IMG/VR virus record: IMGVR_UViG_3300010885_002746
Location: 1 to 23,901 of that record
DNA length: 23,901 nucleotides
DNA from: a virus
Direction: 5' to 3' (one strand)
The notes below the pieces were generated by a model. That model made no database searches, was not told the DNA's origin, and saw only the letters and a list, made by a program, of their open reading frames with translations. Both the position numbers and the translations under genes were made by a program. Shown in pieces: positions 1-8,500 of this stretch; the first letter of the stretch is position 1, and each line of letters begins with the position of its first letter.

Positions 1-1218
1 AGCAATCGCAGTTGCGGTAACAGTAATTGTACCAGAAGTAGAACCAGAGAAGTTAGCACCAGCAGAACCAATAGTTGGTGTAGTAAGTGCTGCGCTAGTT
101 AAAGTCTTATTAGTTAAAGTATCAGTTGTTGCACGACCAACTAATGTATCTGTTGCCGCTGGTAGAGTTAATGTACCAGAAGCAGCAGCAGTTGCAACAA
201 GAGTTGTAGTACCTGAAGAAGAACCAGCAACAGTAAAACCAGCAGAACCAATTGCTGGAGTTGTAAGAGTTGCACCACTGATTGTTGGGCTAGTTCCAAG
301 AACTAATGCACCAGAACCAGTAACAGTAGTTGCACCATCAAATTCAGTTACCCATGTTTCTGCGCCAACAGAAGCAACAGTAAATACTGCACCAGCACCA
401 GCAGGAATTGTAGTAATTGCACCAGAAGCAGAAGTCTGAATTGTTAAAGCACCAGTACTTTGGTTGGTAATGTAATATTCTTGACCAATAGTTAGGGTTG
501 CAGTACTTGGTAACTTAACTGTTTGAGTAGTTGATCCAGTAAAGAACTGGTTGGCAGTACTAGAAGCTGTTAAAGTAGTAGTTGTTCCACCAGTTGCTGT
601 AGAAGTATAACCACCAGCACCAATAGAAGAAATCGTAACAGTCTGACCAGAAACTGAAGTAGTGATACCATTACCACCAGCGATAGTTAATGTCTGTGAT
701 AGTAAAGCAATTGAACCAGTAGTTGCGCTGCCAGCTGCTAAGTTTAAAGTGGCAGCAGAAGCTGCCCAAGTAGATGTTCCACTACCGTTAGTAGTTAATA
801 CGTACCCGTTTGTACCACCATCTCTTGGTAGTGTCCAAGTACCAGCAATTTGCACCATGCCAGTACCATTGGGATTAAGTATCAAATTACCATTGTTATT
901 GGTTGTACTTAATGTGTTTCCTGTTAATTGGGTATTACCAACTTTCCAAGTATCAATCGTACCAGTTGCTGAAAGAACTGGAATTGAAGAAGCGTTGGTA
1001 GTTAATGTGCCAGCAGTTGATGCATCGATCAAACCAGTATAGTATGTACCACCAATAACAAAGTGATTTACTGCGTTGCCGCTGGTTTCTGCGCCCATAC
1101 CGATGTATAATCGGTTACCTCCAGCGCCATTTAATGCTGAATATGCTAATTCACCTGCGCCAAGAGTAGCTGGGTTTCCCGCAGTACTAGAACGCTTAAT
1201 TCTGATAATAGATGCCAT
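1..1218 (-). CDS. Large tail fibre protein, 3' part outside window
   Basis: Open for 406 codons from ATG at 1218 to base 1 with no stop, so the C-terminal part is missing. Ribosome site GGAGA (1227-1231) with an 8-base spacer supports the start. Residues 1-60 (MASIIRIKRSSTAGNPATLG; GELAYSALNG; RLYIGMGAETSGNAVNHFVI) form an N-terminal unit like that of Mtd-type and many T4-like fibre proteins. Then come NGTGMVQIAGTWTLPRDGG and TNGYVLTTNGSGTSTWAA, a shaft of Ser/Thr/Gly strands, and from about 310 a repeated unit SGTLTLPAATDTLVGRATTD - TLTNKTLTSAALTTPTIGSA. The second copy of this unit runs off the edge. The tip, receptor-binding domain and possible chaperone are not visible. Confidence 0.9.
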   Translation of the reverse strand, partial: MASIIRIKRSSTAGNPATLGAGELAYSALNGAGGNRLYIGMGAETSGNAVNHFVIGGTYYTGLIDASTAGTLTTNASSIPVLSATGTIDTWKVGNTQLTGNTLSTTNNNGNLILNPNGTGMVQIAGTWTLPRDGGTNGYVLTTNGSGTSTWAASAATLNLAAGSATTGSIALLSQTLTIAGGNGITTSVSGQTVTISSIGAGGYTSTATGGTTTTLTASSTANQFFTGSTTQTVKLPSTATLTIGQEYYITNQSTGALTIQTSASGAITTIPAGAGAVFTVASVGAETWVTEFDGATTVTGSGALVLGTSPTISGATLTTPAIGSAGFTVAGSSSGTTTLVATAAASGTLTLPAATDTLVGRATTDTLTNKTLTSAALTTPTIGSAGANFSGSTSGTITVTATAIA

Positions 1219-1232
1219 CTTTTATGTCTCCG

Positions 1233-1484
1233 TTAAAATTCTCCACCTTCCATGTTTTGCGCATCGAGGGTGGTTGTGGACGTCCACTTATTTGTTGTTG
1301 TTCTATAGACTAACACTGAACCATTGAGTTTGCCATAAGTTGATGTATCTACATCGGCTACGTTATCTAACGACTCTACCACAACAGGTGCCGCTAAATT
1401 AGTTTCAGCTGTGGTTAAATTCTGCTCTGATGTGGTAATGAATAAAGATTCGTCACCACTTAATGTTACGAATGTATCGGTCAT
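1233..1484 (-). CDS. Small structural protein preceding fibre gene
   Basis: 83 residues. Sequence is acidic and Thr/Ser-rich: TFVTLSGDESLF, then VADVDTSTYGKLNGSVLVYR, WTSTTTLDAQNMEGGEF at the C-terminus. The D-V-D-T-S...L-V-Y...W...L-x-x-Q-x-x-x-G-G-x-F arrangement occurs in small aquatic phage tail proteins and at the ends of some fibres; the role is unknown. No Shine-Dalgarno is visible before the ATG (CAATAATT), and it begins two bases after the preceding stop, so it probably relies on coupled translation. The stop lies in the ribosome site of the following fibre gene. Confidence 0.72.
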   Translation of the reverse strand: MTDTFVTLSGDESLFITTSEQNLTTAETNLAAPVVVESLDNVADVDTSTYGKLNGSVLVYRTTTNKWTSTTTLDAQNMEGGEF

Positions 1485-1486
1485 AA

Positions 1487-1819
1487 TTATTGAGTAATTT
1501 GAGGTGTTACTGTGACAATTCCCTCAACCACTCGTTTCTTTGCACCAGCACTAGAAGTTACCTCTAAGTCATAGAGATATCTTCCTGGAGGGATTGCTTC
1601 AGATTGACCAGCTGTTAATTGGATTCGCACTTTCCCTTGTGCTGCAACATATAATGATGCAGTAAACGCATATGCAGTAGAAGATGTGTATGATTTTCTC
1701 ATCTGCGAGGCAACAGTGTAACCAGTAAGATCAAGTGCCTGACCAGTAGATGCAGTGACAGTGATTATATTACTATAATCGCTACCTTGATCTATGAAAA
1801 TGTTCGCTACAGTTGCCAT
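1487..1819 (-). CDS. Small virion structural protein, beta type
   Basis: 110 residues. Typical small phage protein: IFIDQGSDYSNIITVT, ALDLTGYTVASQMRKSY (about 28-44), IPPGRYLYDLEVTSS and RVVEGIVTVTP at the end. The pattern (fixed Q-G at the start, D-L-T-G-Y, G-R-Y-x-Y-D, V-x-G-x-V-T-V-T) is that of a beta-sandwich related to the N-terminal domain of BppU-like baseplate proteins. No catalytic residues. It is first in the unit driven from 1844-1851 with ribosome site CGGAG. Two bases separate it from the next gene. Probably an adaptor between baseplate and fibre. Confidence 0.8.
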   Translation of the reverse strand: MATVANIFIDQGSDYSNIITVTASTGQALDLTGYTVASQMRKSYTSSTAYAFTASLYVAAQGKVRIQLTAGQSEAIPPGRYLYDLEVTSSAGAKKRVVEGIVTVTPQITQ

Positions 1820-1843
1820 TCATAACTCCGTGTTTTACTTCTT

Positions 1844-1851
1844 TATTTATA
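1844..1851 (-). promoter_or_regulatory. T4-type late promoter TATAAATA for the distal fibre unit
   Basis: Exact match to the T4 late -10 box on the minus strand, in the 115-base gap after the terminator and 24 bases before the ATG at 1819. A leader of about 20 bases containing CGGAG follows. Together with the terminator it marks a new transcription unit. Confidence 0.75.
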
Positions 1852-1870
1852 ATTCTATAGAATGCAAACA

Positions 1871-1898
1871 AAAAACCCCACCGAAGTGGGGTTTTGTT
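1871..1898 (-). terminator. Rho-independent terminator with UUCG tetraloop
   Basis: A 10-bp stem (1872-1881 with 1886-1895) closes the loop TTCG on the minus strand, giving the very stable C(UUCG)G tetraloop with a CCCCAC/GTGGGG core. On the minus strand it is followed by TTTTTTGTTTG. It lies 37 bases after the stop of the 91-residue gene and ends the upstream unit. The flanking A/T arms could also let it act on the plus strand. Confidence 0.93.
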
Positions 1899-1934
1899 AT
1901 GCGCAATTACCTAAATTCATATCCAAGAATATTA

Positions 1935-2210
1935 TTATGATGCTTCAGGTTTAGGGTACTTTTGCTTTACCGCTAAACAATCGTCAATGTATTTCTGTAC
2001 TTGCACAGCGTCACCTTTAACGATACCGTCTAAGTAGTCAGTCATTGGTGGGTATTCATCTGCTCGATTACGTTGATATTCATTTTTAACGTATTTTTCA
2101 TATTTAACGACATCATCAGCATGAAGAATATCCCACTGTTCTTCTTCTTCTTCCGTGAATTGAACATTACCATATGGTGTTGCATGAAATCTTGGCAATT
2201 CTCTTGTCAT
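1935..2210 (-). CDS. Small accessory tail protein, XkdW-like C-terminus
   Basis: 91 residues; ATG with AAAGGATAA upstream in a 34-base gap. The N-terminus RELPRFHATPYGNVQFT is followed by an acidic run (TEEEEEQWD) and the C-terminal helix pair YPPMTDYLDGIVKGD ... YIDDCLAVKQKYPKP. The latter (Pro-Pro, Asp, Leu-Asp, Lys-Gly, Val-Lys, Tyr-Pro) is a short module repeated in many phage genomes next to fibre genes, like XkdW of PBSX and the ends of tail-fibre assembly proteins. It may be an assembly factor or small virion protein. It is the last gene before the terminator. Confidence 0.78.
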   Translation of the reverse strand: MTRELPRFHATPYGNVQFTEEEEEQWDILHADDVVKYEKYVKNEYQRNRADEYPPMTDYLDGIVKGDAVQVQKYIDDCLAVKQKYPKPEAS

Positions 2211-2244
2211 TATATTATCCTTTAATCAATAGTTGTATAAATTT

Positions 2245-2829
2245 TTAAGTCGCAGAGACTTTAGTGTAACCATAAAAAGTAAAAACTCCTGCAGTACAAG
2301 TATTACCCTGATCTATCCGAAAACCAGTTGGGGCGGACCCCGAGACCAATCGCCCTCCAGTCTGATGATTACCAGGTGCACCATACCCCTGTGATGCAGT
2401 TGTTTGCGACACAGTAGTTATTATATAAGTACTATTATAGTAAATTCTACTCATTTGCATATTAATACCAAAACCTGTATTATCATAGGTATTTTGGGCT
2501 AAATCTATACGACCGATGTTAGATTCGTATCCACCTGACAAGTTCGACCCATTCGCAAATTTTGATGTTCCGTAACTGTGTGCAGTGCTGAAATCAGAGG
2601 CAAGAGCATTGTTAAATATCAGAGACATAGTACCGTACGAACCTGTATCTGTTCTTATATTCCCACCAATCAATAAATAATTTTCATATCTATCAGATAG
2701 AACAGATGAGAAAGTTATCGAAGAGACAGCGCCACTGACTCTAATTTTAGCCAGTTCAACAAGCCCGTTTGTATCTACAAATGCTGATGTAGTACCAGTG
2801 GGAAGTATGACAGTGTTAGTTCTTGCCAT
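2245..2829 (-). CDS. Phage fibre-type beta-sandwich protein
   Basis: 194 residues. The pattern is seen in many aquatic phage tail proteins: AVSSITFSSVLSDRYENYLL (about 33-52), a run of beta strands with a Tyr/Gly/Asn-rich middle (FANGSNLSGGYESNIGRIDL), and the ending GVFTFYGYTKV. No enzyme motif, signal peptide or transmembrane segment is visible. Ribosome site GAGGA lies inside the end of the 528-residue gene, two bases of gap, so the two are translated together. Probably a receptor-binding tip or fibre decoration; assignment is by family resemblance from memory. Confidence 0.72.
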   Translation of the reverse strand: MARTNTVILPTGTTSAFVDTNGLVELAKIRVSGAVSSITFSSVLSDRYENYLLIGGNIRTDTGSYGTMSLIFNNALASDFSTAHSYGTSKFANGSNLSGGYESNIGRIDLAQNTYDNTGFGINMQMSRIYYNSTYIITTVSQTTASQGYGAPGNHQTGGRLVSGSAPTGFRIDQGNTCTAGVFTFYGYTKVSAT

Positions 2830-2831
2830 GA

Positions 2832-4418
2832 TTAATCCTCATATCCCATTGCTGTAACTGACACTGCTACATCGCCATAGTTTTGAGCATATAACTTATC
2901 ACCAGGACTTAATACAATGCCAGTTCTTTGGTAGTTGTTAACGCTTGTATTATATTCAAGAACTGCTGTATCAGCTACAGTACTGAAGTTAGAATCAAAT
3001 TTAGATACGTTGGCAGTACCATTTACAGCATACAAATATGAACTAAGGGTCAGCTGATTTTTATTAAATGTATTTGCTGCTTCTCCAGCAGCAGTAAAAT
3101 ATGATATGGCAGTTTGCCAATTGGCTAAATCTGTACTAACATAAGCAACATCATCGGCTGCGCATGTCCACCATAAAGACGCAGCAATTCTCTGAGGTCT
3201 CTCTACAAATTGTGTCCCCCATGGTCCACGACCATGATTTGTAAACATAGATTCGGTCAAAGCACTGCTTCCACTATAACCTCTGAGAGCAATGGCTCGC
3301 AGTCCTGTTCTTGTAAATGAGTATATATTACGGTTTTGATCTGCAGCCACACCACCTTCTTGCGCCATACAGAAATAATATCTATCTGTATTTGGATTAT
3401 AATCAAACCACTGAACATGGCCATATACACCAGACGTTATAGAGAAGCTAGGACTAATCTGCCACCATGATACGTTGGCAGTAGTGCTCCAAAGTATAGA
3501 ACGACCAATAGCACCTTCTGATACTGCAAGATCAACATCACTAATAAAGAAGTTAGATTGGGAACCACCAGAAGCGCCAAAGCCTGACCCCTGAATTAGA
3601 AATAATCCATTAGCTGCCATAAGTCTAGGAGCATACCACGAATGTCGATATTGATCGATGTTGCCATAGCTATTTTGCATAACGAATGCGTAGTAAAAAA
3701 TACTATTACTAGTATAACCTGTTGCCGGAGTTCCTATTTTACCATTAAATACATTACCGTAACCAGCATTGCCAAAAGTCATTACATAATCTGTATAGGT
3801 ATCAACAGCAAAACCAAAGCCACCATAGCCTTCGTCACGGCTATATGTTTGTGTAACGCCAGGATCTTGAAACATTTGAGATAATCTAAATTGAGCACCT
3901 GTGAATGTTCTCAAATCTTCATAATGTCTAAAACGCATATTATCAACGGACGTATTATATGATAAACCCAATACTATTGATGCTTTAGTTTTTCCACCAT
4001 ATGCTGATGGAGCATATAAAAAATAAGGATCAATTTTTTGCCAGTTTTTTGCTCCATATAAATTCGATGTTGCGCCTGTCGTCCATGCGCTACCATCCCA
4101 GTACTGTATTGGAAAGTTTAGAGATGCAGATTCATTAGTTGGGTTATATCTATTAACTCGTAATACATTAGTACCACTTAACGGATCTAACCATCTTGTG
4201 CGTTGAGTCATAGAACCAGCACTTAATGCTGTATTAAGTGTAATATTATTCAATGCAACAGTTGCTGTATCTATAGATAAAGCTATGTTAGTGTTTACCG
4301 TACTACTTAAAGTAGTTGCTTGAATGCTAACTGAAGCTGGATTTGCAGATGCATTGCTATAAAGTAATACTGCTCTAGATGGGGTAAGTTTGGCAAAGCC
4401 AAGACGTCCTGAAGCCAT
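2832..4418 (-). CDS. Probable fibre/adhesin: small virion domain split by a large insertion
   Basis: 528 residues; ATG preceded by AAAAAGGAA. The first residues MASGRLGFAKLTPS and the last 45 (LEYNTSVNNYQRTGIVLSPG, GDVAVSVTAMGYED) resemble the two ends of a phage virion domain that is normally only about 110 residues (MASGRLG... to ...RTGIVL.PG...V.GFEE). The roughly 400 residues between are rich in Tyr, Trp, Ser, Asn and Gly (YGGFGFAVDTYTDY; VSWWQISPSF; VQWFDYNPNTDRYYF) with a blade-like motif VAYVSTDLANWQ near 424-434. This composition is typical of beta-propeller or other sugar-binding adhesin domains; no catalytic site is evident. It sits between a fibre shaft gene and a second fibre-type gene, so a receptor-binding role is likely but inferred. 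Its stop overlaps the ribosome site of the next gene. Confidence 0.75.
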   Translation of the reverse strand: MASGRLGFAKLTPSRAVLLYSNASANPASVSIQATTLSSTVNTNIALSIDTATVALNNITLNTALSAGSMTQRTRWLDPLSGTNVLRVNRYNPTNESASLNFPIQYWDGSAWTTGATSNLYGAKNWQKIDPYFLYAPSAYGGKTKASIVLGLSYNTSVDNMRFRHYEDLRTFTGAQFRLSQMFQDPGVTQTYSRDEGYGGFGFAVDTYTDYVMTFGNAGYGNVFNGKIGTPATGYTSNSIFYYAFVMQNSYGNIDQYRHSWYAPRLMAANGLFLIQGSGFGASGGSQSNFFISDVDLAVSEGAIGRSILWSTTANVSWWQISPSFSITSGVYGHVQWFDYNPNTDRYYFCMAQEGGVAADQNRNIYSFTRTGLRAIALRGYSGSSALTESMFTNHGRGPWGTQFVERPQRIAASLWWTCAADDVAYVSTDLANWQTAISYFTAAGEAANTFNKNQLTLSSYLYAVNGTANVSKFDSNFSTVADTAVLEYNTSVNNYQRTGIVLSPGDKLYAQNYGDVAVSVTAMGYED

Positions 4419-4430
4419 TATAATTCCTTT

Positions 4431-5252
4431 TTAAAAACTTGAGAAAAAGTAGGCTTGTCCCAGAGTAGCACCAGCAGAAGCTGGTGGTGTGCTGACCCAA
4501 GTCGTACCATTAGATACTAGAACATTACCAGTTGTACCAGGAGCAACAAAACTTACTGCTGATGTTCCGTTACCGATAATTACGTTATTTGCAGTGAGCG
4601 TCGTTGCTCCAGTACCACCGCTACCTACCACTAAAGTTGCTGAGAGCCCAGCAGCTGTACCACTTGTATTTTGAGTACCAGCAGAGTTAACACCTGGTAA
4701 GTTAATATTAGCAGAACCATTAAAACTAACACCACCAATAGTTCGAGCAGTAGTTAAGGTAGCAGCAGAAGTAGCAGTAGCTGCATTACCACTTGTATTT
4801 TGAGTACCAGCAGTGTTCACTCCAGGTAAACTGATGTCGGCAGAACCATTAAAACTAACACCACCAATCAATCGAGCATTAGTTAATGTGGCAGCAGAAG
4901 TAGCAGTTGTGGCTGTCGTAGCAGTTGTGGCTGTCGTAGCTGTAGTTGCAGTAGAAGCATTACCAGACAATGTAGCTGTAATAGTTCCAGCTGCGAAATT
5001 TCCTGAAGCATCTCTAGCAACGATAGTACTTACAGTATTTGCTGTGGCAGAAGTTAATCCGTCCAAGGTATCAGCGTCTAGTCCAGAGCCAGCACCATCA
5101 ACAGTTAACAACTTAGATAGTACATCAGCAGCAGTATAGCTACTAGAAGTCAACTTAGTACCAACCTCAGTGTTAAGGGCAGTAAAGTTACCATCTACTT
5201 CGGCATTTGTAAGGGGACTACCCTTAGTTGTTCTTAGCGTTAGTGACGCCAT
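4431..5252 (-). CDS. Repeat-rich tail fibre protein
   Basis: 273 residues. The start ATG has AAGGAAAC upstream. Residues 1-35 (TLRTTKGSPLTNAEVDGNF) are a common fibre opening; LDADTLDG follows, as in many phage fibres. Then comes an Ala/Thr tract (TATTATTATTATTATSAAT) and two copies of a 43-residue repeat (RLIGGVSFNGSADISLPGV... / RTIGGVSFNGSANINLPGV...). The C-terminus has GTTGNVLVSNGTTWVSTPPA and ends FFSSF, a short ending without a receptor-binding or chaperone domain. It is therefore probably a shaft segment or a short accessory fibre that joins the neighbouring adhesin. It is first in the fibre cassette after the coiled-coil gene, 11 bases away, and precedes the 528-residue protein by 12 bases. 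Confidence 0.88.
   Translation of the reverse strand: MASLTLRTTKGSPLTNAEVDGNFTALNTEVGTKLTSSSYTAADVLSKLLTVDGAGSGLDADTLDGLTSATANTVSTIVARDASGNFAAGTITATLSGNASTATTATTATTATTATTATSAATLTNARLIGGVSFNGSADISLPGVNTAGTQNTSGNAATATSAATLTTARTIGGVSFNGSANINLPGVNSAGTQNTSGTAAGLSATLVVGSGGTGATTLTANNVIIGNGTSAVSFVAPGTTGNVLVSNGTTWVSTPPASAGATLGQAYFFSSF
4659..4916. repeat. Two tandem 129-base (43-residue) fibre repeats
   Basis: Copy A (4659-4787) and copy B (4788-4916) start with the same accacttgtattttgagtacc and differ by scattered substitutions. Each encodes one unit SAATLTxARxIGGVSFNGSA through SGxA. They look like a recent in-frame duplication in the fibre shaft. Confidence 0.88.
4903..4938. repeat. 18-base tandem repeat in fibre gene
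   Basis: Two perfect copies of gcagttgtggctgtcgta (4903-4920, 4921-4938), followed by partly matching triplets. They encode alternating Thr-Ala-Thr units in the fibre shaft. Copy-number change would stay in frame. Confidence 0.9.
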
Positions 5253-5263
5253 TGTTCGTTTCC

Positions 5264-5500
5264 TTAATTATGAGAACTTTGATTTAATATCAATAGAAGC
5301 ATCTGTTTGATCTCAGAAAGTTCTGTCTTTATATTATTTATGTCTTTTGAGTGTTCTTCTATCTGGTTTTGTTTATTTATAACTGAATTTCTTCGGTTTA
5401 AATAATTCTGGTAATCAGATCTATTAGTATTTATAATGGCGCTAGTGCTTATATCTCGCACTAGTCCATCTTTACCTTCAATTTTAACTAGTGTATTCAT
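5264..5500 (-). CDS. Small coiled-coil protein, translationally coupled
   Basis: 78 residues from ATG at 5500. A TTG three codons upstream would give 81 residues, but the ATG forms a TAATG overlap with the stop of the giant gene and begins the more usual MNTLVKIEGKDGLVRDISTS. No Shine-Dalgarno is visible, which fits coupled translation. The first half is a short globular or extended part ending in Ser/Asn/Arg-rich sequence; the second half (QNQIEEHSKDINNIKTELSE and the adjoining IKQMLLLILNQ) has heptad-spaced Ile/Leu residues and should form a parallel coiled coil. Similar small coiled-coil proteins are common beside tail-fibre genes of T4-like phages; the role is unknown, perhaps fibre attachment or trimer assembly. 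Three late-promoter-like motifs lie inside this gene. Confidence 0.8.
   Translation of the reverse strand: MNTLVKIEGKDGLVRDISTSAIINTNRSDYQNYLNRRNSVINKQNQIEEHSKDINNIKTELSEIKQMLLLILNQSSHN
5335..5342 (-). promoter_or_regulatory. Late promoter-like CATAAATA (third of three)
   Basis: The minus strand reads CATAAATA, fitting NATAAATA, 83 bases before the fibre gene start. It is the closest of three such elements in about 100 bases. Confidence 0.35.
5374..5381 (-). promoter_or_regulatory. Late promoter-like TATAAATA (second of three)
   Basis: A second perfect T4-type late box on the minus strand inside the coiled-coil gene, 122 bases before the fibre gene start. Confidence 0.45.
5428..5435 (-). 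promoter_or_regulatory. Late promoter-like TATAAATA (first of three)
   Basis: Perfect match to the T4 late-promoter -10 box on the minus strand, inside the 78-residue coiled-coil gene, 176 bases before the fibre gene at 5252. Confidence 0.4.
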
Positions 5501-8500
5501 TATGCACAAGCGATAACACGAAGATCTTTAACTCTAGGGATTGCTGAGCTATTTGTAGACTTCATAACTAATTTGATCTGAACAGCATCGAATGCTGCTG
5601 CAGCTTCAACTGAGAACGCAGTATCTATAAAACGTTCACTACCATTTTGTACAGTAACAATCGGTTGATCGGCTGCCATTAATTCCCAGTTAGTGGTGTC
5701 AAACGAAGAAGTGCTACCAATAGCAGAAGTTTTATAATAAACATCTACATTAGCCTCAGCAGGAATGCTTGCTGCAAATCTTACACGAATAAAGGTAGAA
5801 GCATTCGCTAGACTAATAACCTTAGTTACATACTTACTGTAACTAGAAGATCCAATTGGAGAAATTTCATCTGTGAAGAATTCTTTCTGCGACAGAGTAA
5901 CTGAAGCACCAGCAGTCTGAGTAGTAAATGCTTTATTTAAAGTCACTGTAGCAGTTGATCCATTATCTGTAACTTTAGTAACTAAGAAAGTACCATCATT
6001 TAAATTACTAGTAGATCCAGCAATTGTCAAGAACTTACCAACTGTAATAGTTTGTAAAACTCCACGTGCAGTAGAATTGGTAGAAGTGATGGTGTTGCCG
6101 CTAAAGGCTATAGTAACATTAGAAGTTAAAAGAGCAACATCATCTAATCCACCAACATTTATATTGTCAGAAGAAGGATTGTTGATTTTGTTACTAATAG
6201 CAATTAAACTAATACGTTGAGTATCTAAGATTGGAGACAATGAATCATTATCAGTCTGCATAGTTACATTGAATGTAGCAGACTTATTACCACTTAAACT
6301 ATTAGTTTCATTGATTTCAGAAGCAACCATCTTTGGAGCATAGAAGTAGTTATTTTCATTCGCCAGTAAATCACCAAAAGTAGAATCTAAACTATATGCG
6401 GTTTGAGTAGAACTATCTACAGATTTACCAGTAGTTGCTTTAATTCCAAATGTAGTCATAGTTTCAGAGAATGTCTGAATCTGAACGTTTGGTTGCAAAG
6501 CATCATACTGTAAGTTTCTAGTGGCACGAACAGTAGAACCTCCAACGTACCCAGTATTAGTAGGCGTAGTAGTTACACTAATGCAATACGAATCAATATC
6601 AACATCACTAATAATATGAGTGTTATAAATTTCAGCTGCTGGAATACCAAAGATTGGTGCAACGTATTTGAATGCAGATCCCGCAGTTAATGTAATAGTA
6701 GCATTAGCTGCGAATGTCGCAGAAGTGTTGCTTGCAATAGTAGCAATCTTACCAATAAAAGAACCAGCTGAATTGTAAATTGCACTTCCCACAGCCAGTT
6801 GTGTAGTAAATGCAGTTGATACACCAGTAAGTGTGGTATTGGCAGTGTTAGTTGCAATAGTTCCAGTACCTGTAGTTCCAGTTAAATTAGTTTGATCTGA
6901 GTTTGTAATAATTGTGCGAGAGCCAACAGGCATACCATGGTCACGTTGGTAAACACGCACTTTAGTTACACCAGTCTTAATTTCAAGTGGATCGATGTCT
7001 AATGACTGATATGGTAAAACATCATTAACAAATTCAACATTGCCTACTACATCAGTATCAAACTTGGCACGATAGATTGTGAACTTTAGATCTTGAGTTT
7101 GGTCAGGTGTCCAAGTAGATGCATTCTGTGATTTAAAGAATACACCCATATATGGTTGTTCAGAAATAGTTCTGTTAGACCCTGGAATCAAATCGCCAAT
7201 CTGAGAAATCCAAACTTTATAGTTATTTGAGTCAGATGAAAGAACGATCGCATACTCTCCATTATTTTGTACGTATACAGGAGAAGGAAACTCAAACGTA
7301 GTTGCAGTATCGTAACTTGGAGTTGGTATACCACCAACTGAAACGATATTAGAAGAAATATTAACATTAACAGGTTTCTTAGAAACTTTAGAGAATGGAA
7401 GAACTAGCTTACCTGGATATCCGTTAACAACTTCACGGATTTCTATGTTGACTGGAACATTATCATCTTTAGATGCAAAGAATATATCAATTTTAGTTAG
7501 GAATGCACCACCCTTTTGTTCAACCAAGAATGTTTGTGCCAGTGGATCATACCATCCAGTATCAGCAACAACACGTTCAGTAGTCTGAACGACAACACGA
7601 TTATCACGTAGTTGCTCTTCAGCTAGTTCAGCATTACGAACAGCATTAACAGTTTGCTGACGTGTTTCAAGTATACCCTCAGCACGGTATAGTTGACGAC
7701 CACGAGAAGTAAAATCACCCTGCGCTGCTACATTGTCAACTAGTTTAAACTCACGGATACCAGTGCGGAAGCGCACAGCGTCAGTATTCGGAATATTAAA
7801 GATTAGGTTTAAGTCTCCACTAAAGTTAGAAACTAGTGAATCGCCTTTTGCTGGAATTGTAATAGAGCCAAAAGTTCCAGTTGCAGCAGAAACAGACCCC
7901 AAAAGTTGTTCTGAAGCAGAGAATGTACCTTTAATGTTTTGTACAAACAACGAATATACATTAGTTGCAGCGTTAAATTCTTTACCGACTACAACAGCAG
8001 TTGCACCAGAAGTAGCACCAGTAAGAACATCACCACGATTCAAACAAACTTGAGAATCCCCATTAATGCGACGTGCTGTCTGAGAAGAAAGACCACCAAC
8101 GTTTGTTGAGTCATCAAACTGCCCAGAACCTGGAGTATATACTAAACGTGCTGAAGCAGTACAGAATGAAGAAATTGTAACATCATCGAAGAATGGATAG
8201 AAACGAGTATTTGGTTTCAATCCTTTAACTTGAACTAGAATGTTTCTGGAACGAATGTATGGGATAACTGCAGTAGAAAGTGTGCGATCTGCAATAACTT
8301 GTCTATCGATACGAGCAACTAATGTAGTCTTAACACCAACACGACTTTGACCGATATTAGTAGCAGTTGTTTCTACCGTAACTTCACGACGTGCACCACC
8401 ACCAGCGTTAAAGCCAGCTATACGGTTAAGTTCTTGACCAGTTGTATTAGTTTGCCACCATGGTCCACCACCCCATGATGGGTTAATGGCAGATAAATTT

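Noticed and set aside
662-1327. Plus-strand open frames opposite the fibre and elsewhere (for example 662-1042, 4813-5139, 21632-22180)
   Set aside because: All mirror minus-strand genes; Ala/Val/Pro-rich products are what the reverse of Gly/Thr/Ala-rich fibre codons gives, and they lack ribosome sites.
1233-1484. 83-residue frame as a mere shadow
   Set aside because: It is kept as a gene because it fits tightly between two genes on the same strand and has a recognisable phage C-terminal pattern, despite lacking a Shine-Dalgarno.
4659-4938. Possible CRISPR or regulatory repeat array
   Set aside because: Repeats are in frame, adjacent without spacers, and encode fibre shaft units.
5501-5509. 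TTG start giving an 81-residue coiled-coil protein
   Set aside because: The ATG at 5500 overlaps the preceding stop as TAATG and gives the usual N-terminus; the TTG has no better ribosome site.
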